The position numbers and the translations under genes are program-made. Shown in pieces: positions 21,748-34,127 of a DNA stretch of 64,000 bases. This DNA is from Amorphophallus konjac. Its lineage: Eukaryota; Streptophyta; Magnoliopsida; Alismatales; Araceae. A model generated the notes under the pieces. The model had not been told where the DNA came from. It ran no database searches and was given only the letters and a program-made list of their open reading frames with translations. Where the stretch lies: contig CM040128.1 of the NCBI GenBank assembly GCA_022559845.1, positions 78,121,247 through 78,185,246 on the forward strand. The letters are read 5' to 3'. Each line of letters opens with the position of its first letter. Positions within the stretch are counted from its first letter, which is position 1.

Positions 21748-23337
21748 TGTAAGGTTTCGCACAGCACCTACGGGCTACGCAGCGGACAACAAAAATTCAT
21801 TTGCCCGATCCCGGTGTTGTGGAAAACTTAATATATGCTCTAATCGGTGTTTCTAATACCCTAATTACGGGTTGCGTGTTTCACCTTGCGCAGAACGACG
21901 CTGTCCGCTAAGCCCGATGCAGAAAAACCGAACCGCACAGCTGTACGGCCTCTAGAGATGATCCACACGGATCCTTGCGCAGCGACGATACCTCCCCGGC
22001 ACGACCTTCCCCAGCTCAATCACCTTCAGGAGAGAGAGAGAGCAAGAGGGAGAAAGGGGGAGGTTAATCCTCTCCCTTAAGCTTAATGCTTGTTAGCTTA
22101 AGGGAAGGAAGGAAGCAAGAGTAAGAGTTCGAATGAACTCACGTAGGATTCTATATATAAAGATTTGGTCATTTCTGAAAGGGCTCCAAAAGACCAAAAT
22201 TATATATATATCCTATCTACTATTATACATATGTATTAAGCTCCATTTACACTCCTTTCCAAAAGGAATTAAAAGGAATTAATACATACACTTATATAAT
22301 AATAAACCGTCACCCAAGAATCTATTGTGTGTGATCCTCTAGGCCCACAGTCACTCTAGTTTAAGGTCCATTAACTTCTAATTCCTAATTAGAAGTAAAT
22401 TAAACGTATTATTCACTTCTACAAGAGCCGAATAATAGTTTAATTCATTCCGAACCTACGATCACGTTGGGTCAAGCAAATCCGCGTGATCCTAGATGAC
22501 CCCGGGTTTAAACCAACCTGTCTGGTACCTGTAAGTCTACAGTTACCGCATCGATATAATCCCTCGCTCCTTCTATGAGTCTGGTACGATCGAGGGTACG
22601 GTTTCTGTCAAACCCCATGATCGTGCCATTTGACTATGACCTCCTTAAAGTGTATGACGTCCGTTCTAAACGAACTCACACGACCCTGGCCAGGGATTTA
22701 ACGGAGCGTCAATGTCATGACCCATTAACTGTCTGATATATACCCGATAGTGAGCGATCCCCTCTTGACCATTGATGATCTTCACACGTATCCTGGAGTG
22801 GTTAATGACTCGGTAACTCATGACTTATGGTTAAAGTCACTTAGCTAAGTAATTAAACCATTCCAGTCCTCGTGTAAGATCCGATCAATATCTCAGGTCA
22901 AAGGACCAACGATGCTACTGTGACCGTTGGATCTTCAGTTGACATTAGGTATAATCAACCATCTGAAGATCCAATAGCGGATCAGTTCAGTATACATCCT
23001 CCAAGGACATAAACCTACACATATGTGTTGGTGCCCCGCACCAATGACCATGAGACTGGTCACTGACACATCATGTGTACTGGTTTAATAGGTAATCAAA
23101 GTCCCCGAGTGATTACCCTCCAACCCGGAACAGTTTAAGGTATGTGTACATGTAAAGTCAATCTCATGTTCGAGATCCCATCTCGAGCTGACTTTACAAC
23201 CACATATCCTAGGGACAACGTAAAGTAACACAATCGCATATTTACGCTCAAACACCACTTTATTAACAATGAACAAGATCGTACAACTATTGGACCTACC
23301 CGACCCGAAATTGGCCTGTAGCACACCAACACTAACA
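21748..23337 (-). repeat. Copia 3' LTR
   Basis: 1590 bp. On the minus strand it begins TGTTAGTGTTGG and ends GCGAAACCTTACA. It is equal in length to the 5' LTR, so no indels have accumulated. Confidence 0.97.
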
Positions 23338-23350
23338 ATCTCCCACTTGA
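23338..23350 (-). promoter_or_regulatory. Copia polypurine tract
   Basis: On the minus strand CAAGTGGGAGATT sits directly before the 3' LTR. This is the usual plant copia plus-strand primer context. Confidence 0.85.
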
Positions 23351-23351
23351 A

Positions 23352-26300
23352 CTACAGCCAATTGCCCACAACTTTGAGGCCCATCTTATCTCGATGACGC
23401 TCAAACACAGTCTGTGTCAAAGGCTTAGTCAGTGGATCTGCTATGTTGTCTTCTGACGGTACACGCTCTACCGCCACATCTCCACGATCAACAATCTCCC
23501 GAATAAGGTGAAAGCGCCTGAGAATATGCTTTGACCTTTGGTGAGATCTCGGTTCCTTCGCCTGAGCGATGGCCCCATTATTATCACAAAATAATGGGAT
23601 GTGAGCTGATATCTCGGGAACTATGCCAAGTTCCAAGATGAATTTCTTCATCCAGACGGCTTCCTTAGCAGCTTCAGCTGCAGCAATATATTCCGCCTCC
23701 GTCGTCGAATCTACAGTCGTATCTTGCTTGGAACTTCTCCAACTGACTGCCCCTCCATTCAACATGAATACAAATCCAGACATGGATTTGTAGTCATCTG
23801 GATCTGACTGGAAACTAGAATCTGTGTAAGCTCTAAGCTGTAGGTCCTCTCCTCCATAAAGCAGAAAAAGATCCTTAGCCCTTCGCAGGTACTTAAGGAT
23901 GCTCTTTACTGCCTTCCAGTGCTCTTCGCCTGGATTTGCCTGATATCTACTGACAATGCTCAAAGCATTTGCAACATCAGGCCGTGTACATAGCATTGCA
24001 TACATGATTGACCCTATCGCCAAAGCATAGGGTACCTTATTCATGTGTGCCACCTCCTCAGAAGTTTTAGGACTCATCCTCTTGGATAGGCAAATTCCAT
24101 GTCTCATGGGAATGAGACCTCTCTTAGAATTTTCCATCCTAAACCTTTTGAGGATAGTATCTATGTACATGGATTGGGATAATCCTAGCATCCTTTTAGA
24201 TCTATCTCGATAGATCCTTATGCCCAGCACATAGGATGCTTCTCCCAAATCCTTCATGGAGAAAGTCTTGGACAACCAAGACTTAGTTGATGTCAACATC
24301 CCTACATCATTCCCAATGAGTAAGATGTCATCAACATAAAGGACCAAGAAGGTCACTGAGCTCCCACTGACCTTCCTGTAAACACAGGGTTCATCTTCAT
24401 TCCGAATGAAGTTGAAAGATTTGACAGCCTCATCAAATCTTAAGTTCCAACTTCTAGATGCCTGCTTTAATCCATAAATGGACCTTTGAAGTTTGCATAC
24501 CTTATTAGGATGTGGCTTGGAAGCGAATCCCTCAGGTTGTACCATGTACACCTCTTCTGACAGGTTTCCATTAAGAAAAGCTATCTTCACATCCATTTGC
24601 CAGATCTTGTAATCCAAGTATGCAGCAATGGCAAGGAGGATTCTGATTGACTTAACCATGGCTACTGGCGAAAACGTCTCGTCATAGTCAATGCCTTGCC
24701 TTTAACGATATCCTTTCGCCACTAGTCTAGCCTTGTATGTGTCAATCTGTCCATCTGCACCGATTTTCCTTTTGAAAATCTATTTGCAGCCGATAGGGAC
24801 CTTCCCTTCGGGTACATCAACTAAGTTCCAAACTTTGTTGGTGTACATGGACTGGATCTCTGAATCCATTGCCTCTTGCCATTTCTCAGAGTCTACACTA
24901 CGGATCGCCTCCTGGTACGACTGAGGATCATCATCCTCATCGATACATACCTTAGAGGACCCCTCTGAGACATGTCCAACATATCTCTCAGGTTCTCTCG
25001 GTAGTCTACCAGATCTCCGTAGTGTCAGTGTTTCACCTTAAATAGGATCAACCGATACAGTCTCATCTAATGAGTTTGTGTCTGTGGGTTGTGGTTCTTG
25101 GACCTCGTCCAATTCTATCTGGCTCCCACTATTTTTCTGGAGTAGATATTCTCTTTCCAGAAATACAGCTCTCTTGGCCACTAAGACCCTTTGCTCAGAA
25201 GGGTGATAGAAATAATATCCAAACGTCTCCTTTGGATATCCCACAAACCTACACTTATCGGTTCTTGACTCAAGCTTATCACTCTCGTTCTTCTTTACAT
25301 GAGCAGGACACCCCCAAATTTTAATGTGATTAAAATTTGGTTTCCTGCCCTTTCATATCTCATATGATATAGAAGGAACTGATTTACTTGAGATCCTATT
25401 CAATAAATAAGCCGCAGTCTCTAACGCATAGCCCCAAAGTGACAAGGGTAGTCCTGACATAGACATCATGGATCGGACCATGTCTAACAAGGTCTTGTTT
25501 CTCCTTTCGGATACACCATTGTGCTGTGGTGTATACGGTGGTGTCCACTGAGAAACTATTCCATGGTCTTTAAGATAAGAAGTGAATTCATGGCTTAAGT
25601 ATTCACCTCCTCGATCCGATCGAAGAGCCTTAATACTTTTGCCAGTCTGTTTCTCTACTTCATTCTTGTATTCCTTAAACTTCTCAAAGGCTTGTGACTT
25701 ATGTCTCATTAAATACACATAGCCATATCTAGAGAAGTCATCAATAAAAGAAATGAAATAGAGATAACCTCCTTTTGCTTCTATGGACATGGGTCCACAC
25801 ACATCCGAGTGTATGAGCTCGAGAAGGTCAACAGCCCTCTCTCCATGTCCACCAAAGGGAGCCTTAGTCATTTTCCCCATGAGACACGACTCACAGGTAT
25901 CAAATGACTTGTATTCGAATGAATTCAAATACCCATTTGAGTGTAAGTGAGAGACTCTTTTCTCACCTACATGACCAAGTCTGCAATGCCATAGATATGC
26001 AGAATTCACTTCATCAGCATTGGAAATTTGCATAACATTAGAACGTGTATCTAATACATATAGACCATTGACTAATGAACCATTGGCTATAACCAAACCA
26101 TTATTCATTATAGAGCACCCAGTGCTATTAAAAGCCAATGTATATCCAATGTTATACAAGCCAGAGATTGAAATAATGTTCTTAATAATATTAGGAACAT
26201 AATAACAGTCATTCAGCTCCAGAATGACTCCTGAAGGTAAACTGAGGCGTGCAGTCCCGACATCTTTGGCAGTAACCAAAGCTCCATTGCCCATCCTCAG

Positions 26301-27260
26301 TTCAATCTCCTTTTTGCCCAATCGCCTTCTATTTGCCAGCACCTGCACAGAATTACAGATATGAGATGCACATCCAGTATCCAATACCCATGATGTGGAT
26401 TCCATATATGACAAATTAAGGTCTATGATAAAAATACCTTCATTTAGAATTGCCTTGCAATTCCTTTTCCAATGCCCAGTTTCCCCGCATCGAAAACATT
26501 TATCTTCCTTTTCATTCTTCTTGCCCTTCCCTTTGTCAACTTTGGCGAGTTGCTTACCCGTGACCTTTTTCTATCCTTTCCCTTTGTTACTTGTAGTGGA
26601 TATCTGGGTAGCCTTCCTTTTCTTATTGGCCCGGCCAATAATCATTACAGAAGAAGATGGTTTATCTTTCTGCATAGTTCATTCAGCACTCTTTAACATG
26701 TTGAGCAGCTCCGGGAGAGTTGCATCAATTCTATTCATGTTAAAGTTTATGATGAAGGAAGAAAAGGAATCGGGCAATGACTGGAGTATCAGATCAATGC
26801 ACAGTTCAAGATCTAACTTGAACCCCAGTGCATTGAGTCTCTCTATCCACTCCATCATTTTCAATACATGAGCCTGTACTGAAGAACCCTCAGACATCCG
26901 TGTCCTGAAAAGCCTTTTGGAGATGTCATACCTCTCAATCCTACCCTGCTCCCCGAAGAGCTGGCGTAGATTGAGAAGTATACTTCTACAATCAGTCTTT
27001 TCAAATTACCTCTGCAGCTCGGGAGCCATAGAGGCCAACATGTAACATTGGGCAAAGGAGGAGTCCTCAGACCACTTGGCATAAGCCAGTAACTCGCCCT
27101 CGTCGGCATCAGGAGCTGGCTCAGAATGAACCGTGTCCAACACGTACGCAATCTTTTCGGCGGTAAGGACTATGCGTAGATTACGCAGCCAATCCGAGTA
27201 GTTCGGTCCAATTAATCTATTTGCATCCAAGATGCCGCGGAGGGGGTTGGACGACGACAT
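23352..27260 (-). pseudogene. Copia gag-pol polyprotein with seven in-frame stops
   Basis: A start at 27260 gives MSSSNPLRGILDANRL, the copia gag N-terminus. Domains on the minus strand: gag (27260 to about 26640), zinc knuckle CFRCGETGHWKRNC near 26470-26520, protease WVLDTGCASHIC near 26360-26395, integrase zinc finger (HCRLGHVGEKRVSHLH, CESCLMGK), integrase core (DVCGPM, DRGGEY, NGVSERRN), RT (QMDVKIAFLNG, YVDDILL) and RNase H (AYTDSSFQSD, STTEAEYIAAAEA). All blocks share one frame. Stops are near 27003, 26685, 26574, 25351, 25036, 24782 and 24703. Each can be explained by a C-to-T change on one strand and there is no frameshift. The polyprotein cannot be made from this copy. Confidence 0.95.
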
Positions 27261-27441
27261 TGTAATCTGGATAAGAAATAAAAGACAACTTAGCATGTGT
27301 TCAAATTCTAACTTAGATGTGATTTTCTATCTTAGTTAATCCCACTATTTTTCGGTCGGACTATATAACCCTCAGTATATAGAACGGGAGATCAGCGAGA
27401 TCTACCTAGTGGGTCGGAATCCCAACGAGACTGATGTACGA

Positions 27442-27730
27442 CCTTGTGGAAAGCACAACAAGCCATACACCATCTCAAGGGCAGTCAATAAGCACTTGCA
27501 TCTAATGCAATATCCGATATTCGGCCTCCGAGAAATCATCCCCTTGTGGAAAGCACAACAAAGGATATTCTCGGTTAGATCTAACCATCATTACTACATA
27601 GCAATGAGTTCATGACCCGACCCTTGTGGAAAGCACAACAAGGCCGAGTTCAATTCCTCACCCCATTGAGGCCGAGCCTTAGAGTTTAATCCCGCCCCTA
27701 AACTCATGGACCTTGTGGAAAGCACAACAA
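27442..27730 (-). repeat. Four dispersed copies of a 20-nt leader motif
   Basis: CCTTGTGGAAAGCACAACAA (plus strand) occurs at 27442-27461, 27542-27561, 27622-27641 and 27711-27730 without change. Sequences on either side differ between copies but are mutually complementary at least at copies 2 and 4. Confidence 0.93.
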
Positions 27731-29014
27731 ATCCATGAAAAGAAGACGTTCATTCACTCCATAATGATGGAGGGCCACGACGACTCCTAGAGCCACGCTT
27801 ACCAGATCTAAAATTTAATCGCGAGGGAATTTAATTTTATCTTGATCTCACCCTAGGTGGTAATATAAATATATCCAATATATTTACCGTACCTAGTAGT
27901 TTGCACAAAATAAATGCATCCAATGCAAAATAAACGCAAGTGATCATGGACTTTAACCCTAATGTAACTAAGACATCCGGCCCGCTTCCGAAGCAGCTGG
28001 ATCGTCCTCATCGGGTGTGCTCCGCGCTTTCAAACTCCGACGCCGCATCAATTACAACTTTTACACGGCACGCAGGCCGGAAAAATTAAATTACATGTGA
28101 CTCAAATTCCAGCAGCCCTCAGGGCGAGTACAACAATTGAGGAAGATATAAGTACATTGGAATTTTAACAGAGAGAGAAAGGAGGTTCGCAGACCCCAAT
28201 TAATTACATTAATCCAAGTCCATGATCACTTGCCAACCCATTCAAATAAAATCAATCAAGGTTTATTTTCTGAAAATAATCCTTACTTTGAATTTAAAAA
28301 TGGGATGTGCAAACAAAAACAGGCTAGCTTTGTTTAATTTTAAAAATCAAAGCATGATTAACTAAAATTAAACATACAAGCAGGCCAATACAAGGTAAAT
28401 AAAGTAACGCACGTAAAGAACCATCATTTTCTATAGGGGCATCTAATTGAGATAATTAATTAAATTTAAATTTAAATTTAATTATCCAATAATCAAATTT
28501 AAATTCAAAATTTAAACATGTCAATAATTTAAATTTAAATTCAAACTAATTATCCAATAATTTTTGTTTGAAAATAAATTTAAAATAATGCAATTATCCT
28601 CAATTAGTAATTTTCTAAAATTTAAAATTTGAATTTAACAATTATCTAATAATTAAAAATTCAAATAATTGAATTTTTCACATTTAACTTCAACAAAATT
28701 CAAAATTTGAATTTTCTAATTATCTAATAATTAAAAATTCAAAAATTAAAATTTACTGAAGTAACTTCAATTATTACCATTTTATCCCAAGGTAAATAGT
28801 AATTATCTCATCTCGGTAAATTCAACACGGTTAAATAAAAATTAACATTTGACATTGACCATTGAGATAACACTATTTAACCTATTCGATATAATTCTAT
28901 TTAATTTACTGTGTATTTTAATATATATATCTAATATATATATTTATATATGCATCAATAAATTAAAATAATAATAAGCAAAAAAAATTTAAAAAAAACC
29001 TTTTTTTTTTATTT

Positions 29015-29196
29015 CGCGGCCCCCGAGGGGGGGGGCGCGGCCGCCCACGCGAAAGGCGTAGGCGGGCGCCCCCGCGCCGGCACGCGGGCGCCGCCCCGCC
29101 CGCCCCCCGCGGTCAGCGCCCACAGGTGCTGACCGCGGGTGCCGCGTGCGCCTCCCACGCGGCGGGTGCACTGCGCCCAGGGCGTAGTGCGCCCAA
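29015..29196. other. GC-rich block in copia leader
   Basis: About 180 bp of mostly G and C, with CCGCGGTCAGCGCCC and its inverse GGTGCTGACCGCGGG forming a hairpin around 29106-29140. It is flanked by A and T homopolymers. Open frames across it look like composition artefacts. Confidence 0.8.
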
Positions 29197-29363
29197 ACGG
29201 GTCAAAAAAAAATTTTTTTTTTTAAATTTTGCTCCAGGGATGCCTAACATCCTGGAAGAACGGGGATGTCCAACATCCCCTTCTACAAATTAAAATTGAA
29301 GATTTTATTACCCCTAAAACAAGGTTCTAAACGACGCTAAAACACCGACCAGAGCGGGAACCT

Positions 29364-29376
29364 GGCTCTGATACCA
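29364..29376 (-). promoter_or_regulatory. Copia primer-binding site
   Basis: TGGTATCAGAGCC on the minus strand, one base inside the 5' LTR. It is complementary to the 3' end of plant initiator Met tRNA, the standard copia primer. Confidence 0.95.
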
Positions 29377-29377
29377 C

Positions 29378-30967
29378 TGTAAGGTTTCGCACAGCAACTA
29401 CGGGCTACGCAGCGGATAACAAAAATTCATTTGCCCGATCCCGGTGTTGTGGAAAGTTTAATCTGTGCTCTAATCGGTGTTTCTAATACCCTAATTACGG
29501 GTTGCGTGTTTCACCTTGCGCGGAACGACGCTGTCCGCTAAGCCCGATGCAGAAAAACCGAGCCGCACAGCTGTACGGCCTCTAGAGATGATCCACACGG
29601 ATCCTTGCGCAGCGACGGTACCTCCCCGGCACGACCGTCCCCAGCTCATTCACCTTCAGGAGAGAGAGAGAACAAGAGGGAGAAAGGGGGAGGTTAATCC
29701 TCTCCCTTAAGCTTAATGCTTGTTAGCTTAAGGGAAGGAAGGAAGCAAGAGTAAGAGTTCGAATGAACTCACGTAGGATTCTATATATAGAGATTTGGTC
29801 ATTTCTGAAAGGGCTCCAAAAGACCAAAATTATATATATATCCTATCTACTATTATACATATGTATTAAGCTCCATTTACACTCCTTTCCAAAAGGAATT
29901 AAAAGGAATTAATACATACACTTGTATAATAATAAACCGTCACCCAAGAATCTATTGTGTGTGATCCTCTAGGCCCACAGTCACTCTAGTTTAAGGTCCA
30001 TTAACTTCTAATTCCTAATTAGAAGTAAATTAAACGTATTATTCGCTTCTACAAGAGCCGAATAATAGTTTAATTCATTCCGAACCTACGATCACGTTGG
30101 GTCAAGCAAATCCGCGTGATCCTAGATGACCCCGGGTTTAAACCAACCTGTCTGGTACCTGTAAGTCCACAGTTACCGCATCGATATAATCCCTCGCTCC
30201 TTCTATGAGTCTGGTACGATCGAGGGTACGGTTTCTGTCAAACCCCATGATCGTGCCATTTGACTATGACCTCCTTAAAGTGTATGACGTCCGTTCTAAA
30301 CGAACTCACACGACCCTGGCCAGGGATTTAACGGAGCGTCAATGTCATGACCCATTAACTGTCTGATATATACCCGATAGTGAGCGATCCCCTCTTGACC
30401 ATTGATGATGTTCACACGTATCCTGGAGTGGTTAATGACTCGGCAACTCATGACTTATGGTTAAAGTCACTTAGCTAAGTAATTAAACCATTCCAGTCCT
30501 CGTGTAAGATCCGATCAATATCTCAGGTCAAAGGACCAACGATGCTACTGTGACCGTTGGATCTTCAGTTGACATTAGGTATAATCAACCATCTGAAGAT
30601 CCAATAGCGGATCAGTTCAGTGTACATCCTCCAAGGACATAAACCTACACATATGTGTTGGTGCCCCGCACCAATGACCATGAGACTGGTCACTGACACA
30701 TCATGTGTACTAGTTTAATAGGTAATCAAAGTCCCCGAGTGATTACCCTCCAACCAGGAATAATTTAAGGTATGTGTACATGTAAAGTCAATCTCATGTT
30801 CGAGATCCCATCTCGAGCTGACTTTACAACCACATATCCTAGGGACAACGTAAAGTAACACAATCGCATATTTACGCTCAAACACCACTTTATTAACAAT
30901 GAACAAGATCGTACAACTATTGGGCCTACCCGACCCGAAATTGGCCTGTAGCACACCAACACTAACA
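29378..30967 (-). repeat. Copia 5' LTR
   Basis: 1590 bp, same ends as the 3' LTR. About 24 mismatches to it (roughly 1.5%), no length change. On the plus strand it is followed by the target duplication CGAAG at 30968-30972 and then by gypsy pol. Confidence 0.97.
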
Positions 30968-30972
30968 CGAAG

Positions 30973-32086
30973 ATCGTTCTCCGGGCCCCTTCTGAAGTGT
31001 CTCGGTCCCGACGAAGCAAGCCAAGCTGTTGAAGAGATTCATCAAGGCCTGTGCGGAGCACATTCAGGAGGTCGGTCGCTGGCCAGAATCCTGCTAAGGC
31101 AAGGGTACTGGTGGCCGACCCTGCAGCGCGACTGCACGGCTTACGTACAACATTGCGACCGTTGCCAGCGGTTCGACCATTTGGTCCATCAGCCGGCCAC
31201 GGAACTTGTCACCCTTACCGAGCCCTACCCTTTCGCTCGGTGGGGGATCGACATCCTTGGGCCGTTCCCAACGGCTCAATCCCAGAAGAAGTTCATCATC
31301 GTCGCCATCGACTACTTCACCAAGTGGATCGAGGCTGAAGCAACAGCTAGGATCACCGAGACAATCGTCTGGGGCTTCGTATGGAAATCGATCATCTGTC
31401 GCTTTGGCATCCCCCGAGTGATAGTGAGCGATAACGGGCGGCAATTCGACTCTCGGTACTTCCGAGATAGATGCGCCGACCTAAATATCCGCAACCACTT
31501 CACTTCGGTCGCCCACCCTCAGGCCAACGGGCTGGTTGAAAATGCCAACAAGACCATCTTGAAGGGCATAAAAACCAGACTCGGCAAGGCTAAGGGTAGC
31601 TGGCTCGAGGAACTGCCTAGCGTACTATGGTCGCACCAAACGACCCCCAGGGCGGCAACCGGTGAGACCCCTTTTCAGCTGGTATATGGCACCGAAGCTG
31701 TCGTTCCGTTAGAGATCGCCAATCCGTCTCTCCGAGTGATCAGCTTTTCGCCCGAGGCAAACGAGCAGAAGTTGCTCGAGAACCTCGACCTGGCAGACGA
31801 ACTCCGAGAGATCGCGAACATCCGAGCTACGGAATACCAGCGCCGCCTCACTCGGTACTACAACACCAAGGTCCGAGGCAGACAATTCCAACCAGGGGAC
31901 TTCGTCCTCAGGAAGACCGAAGCCTCTCGACCACTGGAGGCGGCGGGCAAGCTATCCCCCAGCTGGGAAGGCCCCTACCGAGTGATCGAGACGCTCGGGA
32001 AAGGTGCGTACAGGTTAGCCACAACGGAAGGGGAACCCATTCCCCGGACATGGAACGCAACCACACTACGCATATTTTATTTCTGA
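30973..32086 (+). CDS. Integrase of Tat gypsy (pol, part 2, separated by copia)
   Basis: Resumes gypsy pol after the copia element; the 9225-bp insertion plus duplication is a multiple of three, so the frame is the same as upstream. Zinc-binding region: QGYWWPTLQRDC and CDRCQRF. Core: first aspartate in WGIDILGPFP, second in IVSDNGRQFD, glutamate in NGLVENANK. The C-terminal domain has RQFQPGDFVLRK and WEGPYRVIETLGKGAYRL and ends at a stop at 32084-32086 after RTWNATTLRIFYF. All three catalytic acids are present with no stop inside, so this is the best preserved part of the element, but it has lost its own promoter and polyprotein context. Confidence 0.93.
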
Positions 32087-33307
32087 AAACTGTATCGATA
32101 AATCTTCCAGATAAAATAAACCACCCTTTTTTGCATTCATTCAAGATAACTGTTGGTACATCAGAAAGGCAACTGCCAGTACATTACATAGTGAAAAGTA
32201 AAAATCCATCTAGCACCGCGGCAAACGGCCATCGCCCGACCGACCCGGTCTTGACCTTCTCGCATCCAGCCACTGACTCTACCTCGCGTAGAAACTGGCT
32301 CGGACAAGAGATGGTCGACCCAGTTGGCTCGGGTGGACCGTGACAAAGGTGACAGAGGGACAGCAAGGAGAAGGCCACCTTTCACGCGAGGAAGGCTACC
32401 TTCCAAGTTGGCAACAACCTGGAAAAAGGAGCGCCGTGAAGGTCCCCTCTCTGCCAAACTACCAACTCTTTGGAGGCGAACAGAAAGCAAGCAACCCCCG
32501 AAGAGTGAAAGAAATGAAGAACAAAAGAGAGAGAAAGAGGCTGCGGACAGAGGTGAGGAAGGAACTGGAGCCGCCTCCTCCCCTCCCACGGAGGGGAATG
32601 GCGGCCGGCATCCCTAACTCCCCCATCCGCCCTCTATCTCGGCGTCCGCCCGGAAGCCTCGCCGGAGCCAAGAGGAGGCAAACGGCGTGCCCCCGCACGT
32701 CGAAGCCCTCTCCAGATTCGCGCGGCGACCGTCGGACCCGTCTCATGCACGCGCGGCGACCGTGGGACCCGACCGATATTCCAGGACAGCTGGAACCGGT
32801 CGCTCCTCGTCGTCTGCAGCGTCATCTTCTGAAGGGTCCTCCACGCTCCGATCGCGGCGGCGCAACGCAGAGCGAAAACGAGGGAACAAGAGCAAATCGC
32901 CGGCGAGAGTCCTAAGTGTTAAGAGGGAAGGAGCACCCTTCGGTCCTTTTTATAGGCCAAGGGAGGCCACGCGCCTTAAATGACTCCCCCCTCGAAAACA
33001 CGCTATAGGACCTCCCTTGGAAGGTCACCTCCAATTCCTCGACCCCCGCCCTAGCGGGATTCGCGAAGCGCCTCGACTTTCAAAGCATGGTGAAATGAAA
33101 GGACGCCCCGCCAGAAGTCTCCCGAATCGGCATGCGAGAACGGTGCAGAAAATATCGGCACCTTCCAACTGCCCCCGATACGTAAGCCAAATCACGACAA
33201 AGATAACAATCAAATGAAGTAAGTCCTTTATTGCCTCCCATAAGGAAATCCTCTTACAAAAGGAAAAATAGACAAAAAGGGGAAGGGGCAAAATAAAGCA
33301 TAGTACA
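32087..33307. other. Spacer between integrase and antisense gene
   Basis: Non-coding part of the gypsy element. A purine-rich tract occupies about 32340-32620 and a TTTTTATAGG box is near 32947. No protein was recognised on either strand. Confidence 0.55.
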
Positions 33308-34127
33308 TCAGGCCTCGGGCCCACTTTGAAGCTCGGGAACAGCAGTAGGGGACGCGTCACCCCCGGTGCCTTCGGTGACGGCCGGCCCGGACACTGACCT
33401 CGCCTGTGCGAGAACTGTCCCGGTCGTGAGCCCTCCTGGAGCCTTCGGAGTTGGTGACCCCGTTGGAGGTGACTCCTCCGGTTCTTCCCCGGCCGAGGAT
33501 GAGGAGCTGGAAACTGACTCATCCGAGTCATAACTCTGGCCGTAAGGAAAATCACCCCCGGCAAGGTGCTCATTGGCATAGCTCATCGCCCGGCGATAGC
33601 CCTGCCTGAATCCCTTTCGGGCACCCCGGTGGAGCGCTACCTCGTAGTAGGGTAGGGCAGCTTCAATCAGGTCGGCCGAGTAAGCTTCCGAGCCTTTGTA
33701 GGGCTCGATCGCCTCCGCCTCGACCTGCCCGTCCGAGCCCGCTCCGCCTCAGCCGCACGCTCTTCCGCCCTCGCCAGACGCTCCTCTAGCTCGGTCATCC
33801 TCTGCTCGGCTTCGATCGCCCGACCCTCCGCCCGGGCTCGGTCCGCCTCGGCCTCAGCGCGAAGGCGCTCCGCGTCCTCCGCCCGATCCTGTAGCTCGCC
33901 GCGCTCAAGCTCCCAGAGGCCGTCCAGCTCGATGTGACGTTGACGCTCGTCTTCTAGACGTTTGCTCTTCCTCTCGAGCGATTCTCGGGCCCTTGCTAGC
34001 TGCTCGGCCAGTGCCTCGGCTTCCCGTCAGTTCCACCGCGCCAACTCCCTGAATGCGAGGAACTCCCGCCGGAGCCCCTCATGCTCCCCCTCGAGCCGGG
34101 CTAGTTTCCCCTCGCATCCACCAAGGG

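Larger units (their letters stand above)
27261..29363 (-). other. Copia 2.1-kb untranslated leader
   Basis: Between the primer-binding site and gag there is no coding sequence. The leader holds four copies of a 20-nt motif in hairpin-like settings (27442-27730), a strongly AT-rich part with AAATTTAAATTT runs (28440-28985), and an abrupt GC-rich block (29015-29196) bordered by homopolymeric A/T runs. Confidence 0.8.
21748..30967 (-). mobile_element. Ty1/copia LTR retrotransposon nested in gypsy pol
   Basis: The 9220-bp element lies on the minus strand with 1590-bp LTRs at 21748-23337 (3' LTR) and 29378-30967 (5' LTR). A Met-tRNA primer-binding site is inside the 5' LTR and a polypurine tract abuts the 3' LTR. 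TSD is CGAAG. Domain order is gag, protease, integrase, RT, RNase H, the copia order. Integrase and gag wording resembles the BARE/Angela group, a tentative lineage call. The LTRs differ at about 24 of 1590 positions by eye, about 18 of them transitions. Confidence 0.96.

Noticed and set aside
28989..29171. Arg/Gly/Pro-rich minus-strand frame in the copia leader
   Set aside because: Produced by the GC-rich block; no protein similarity.
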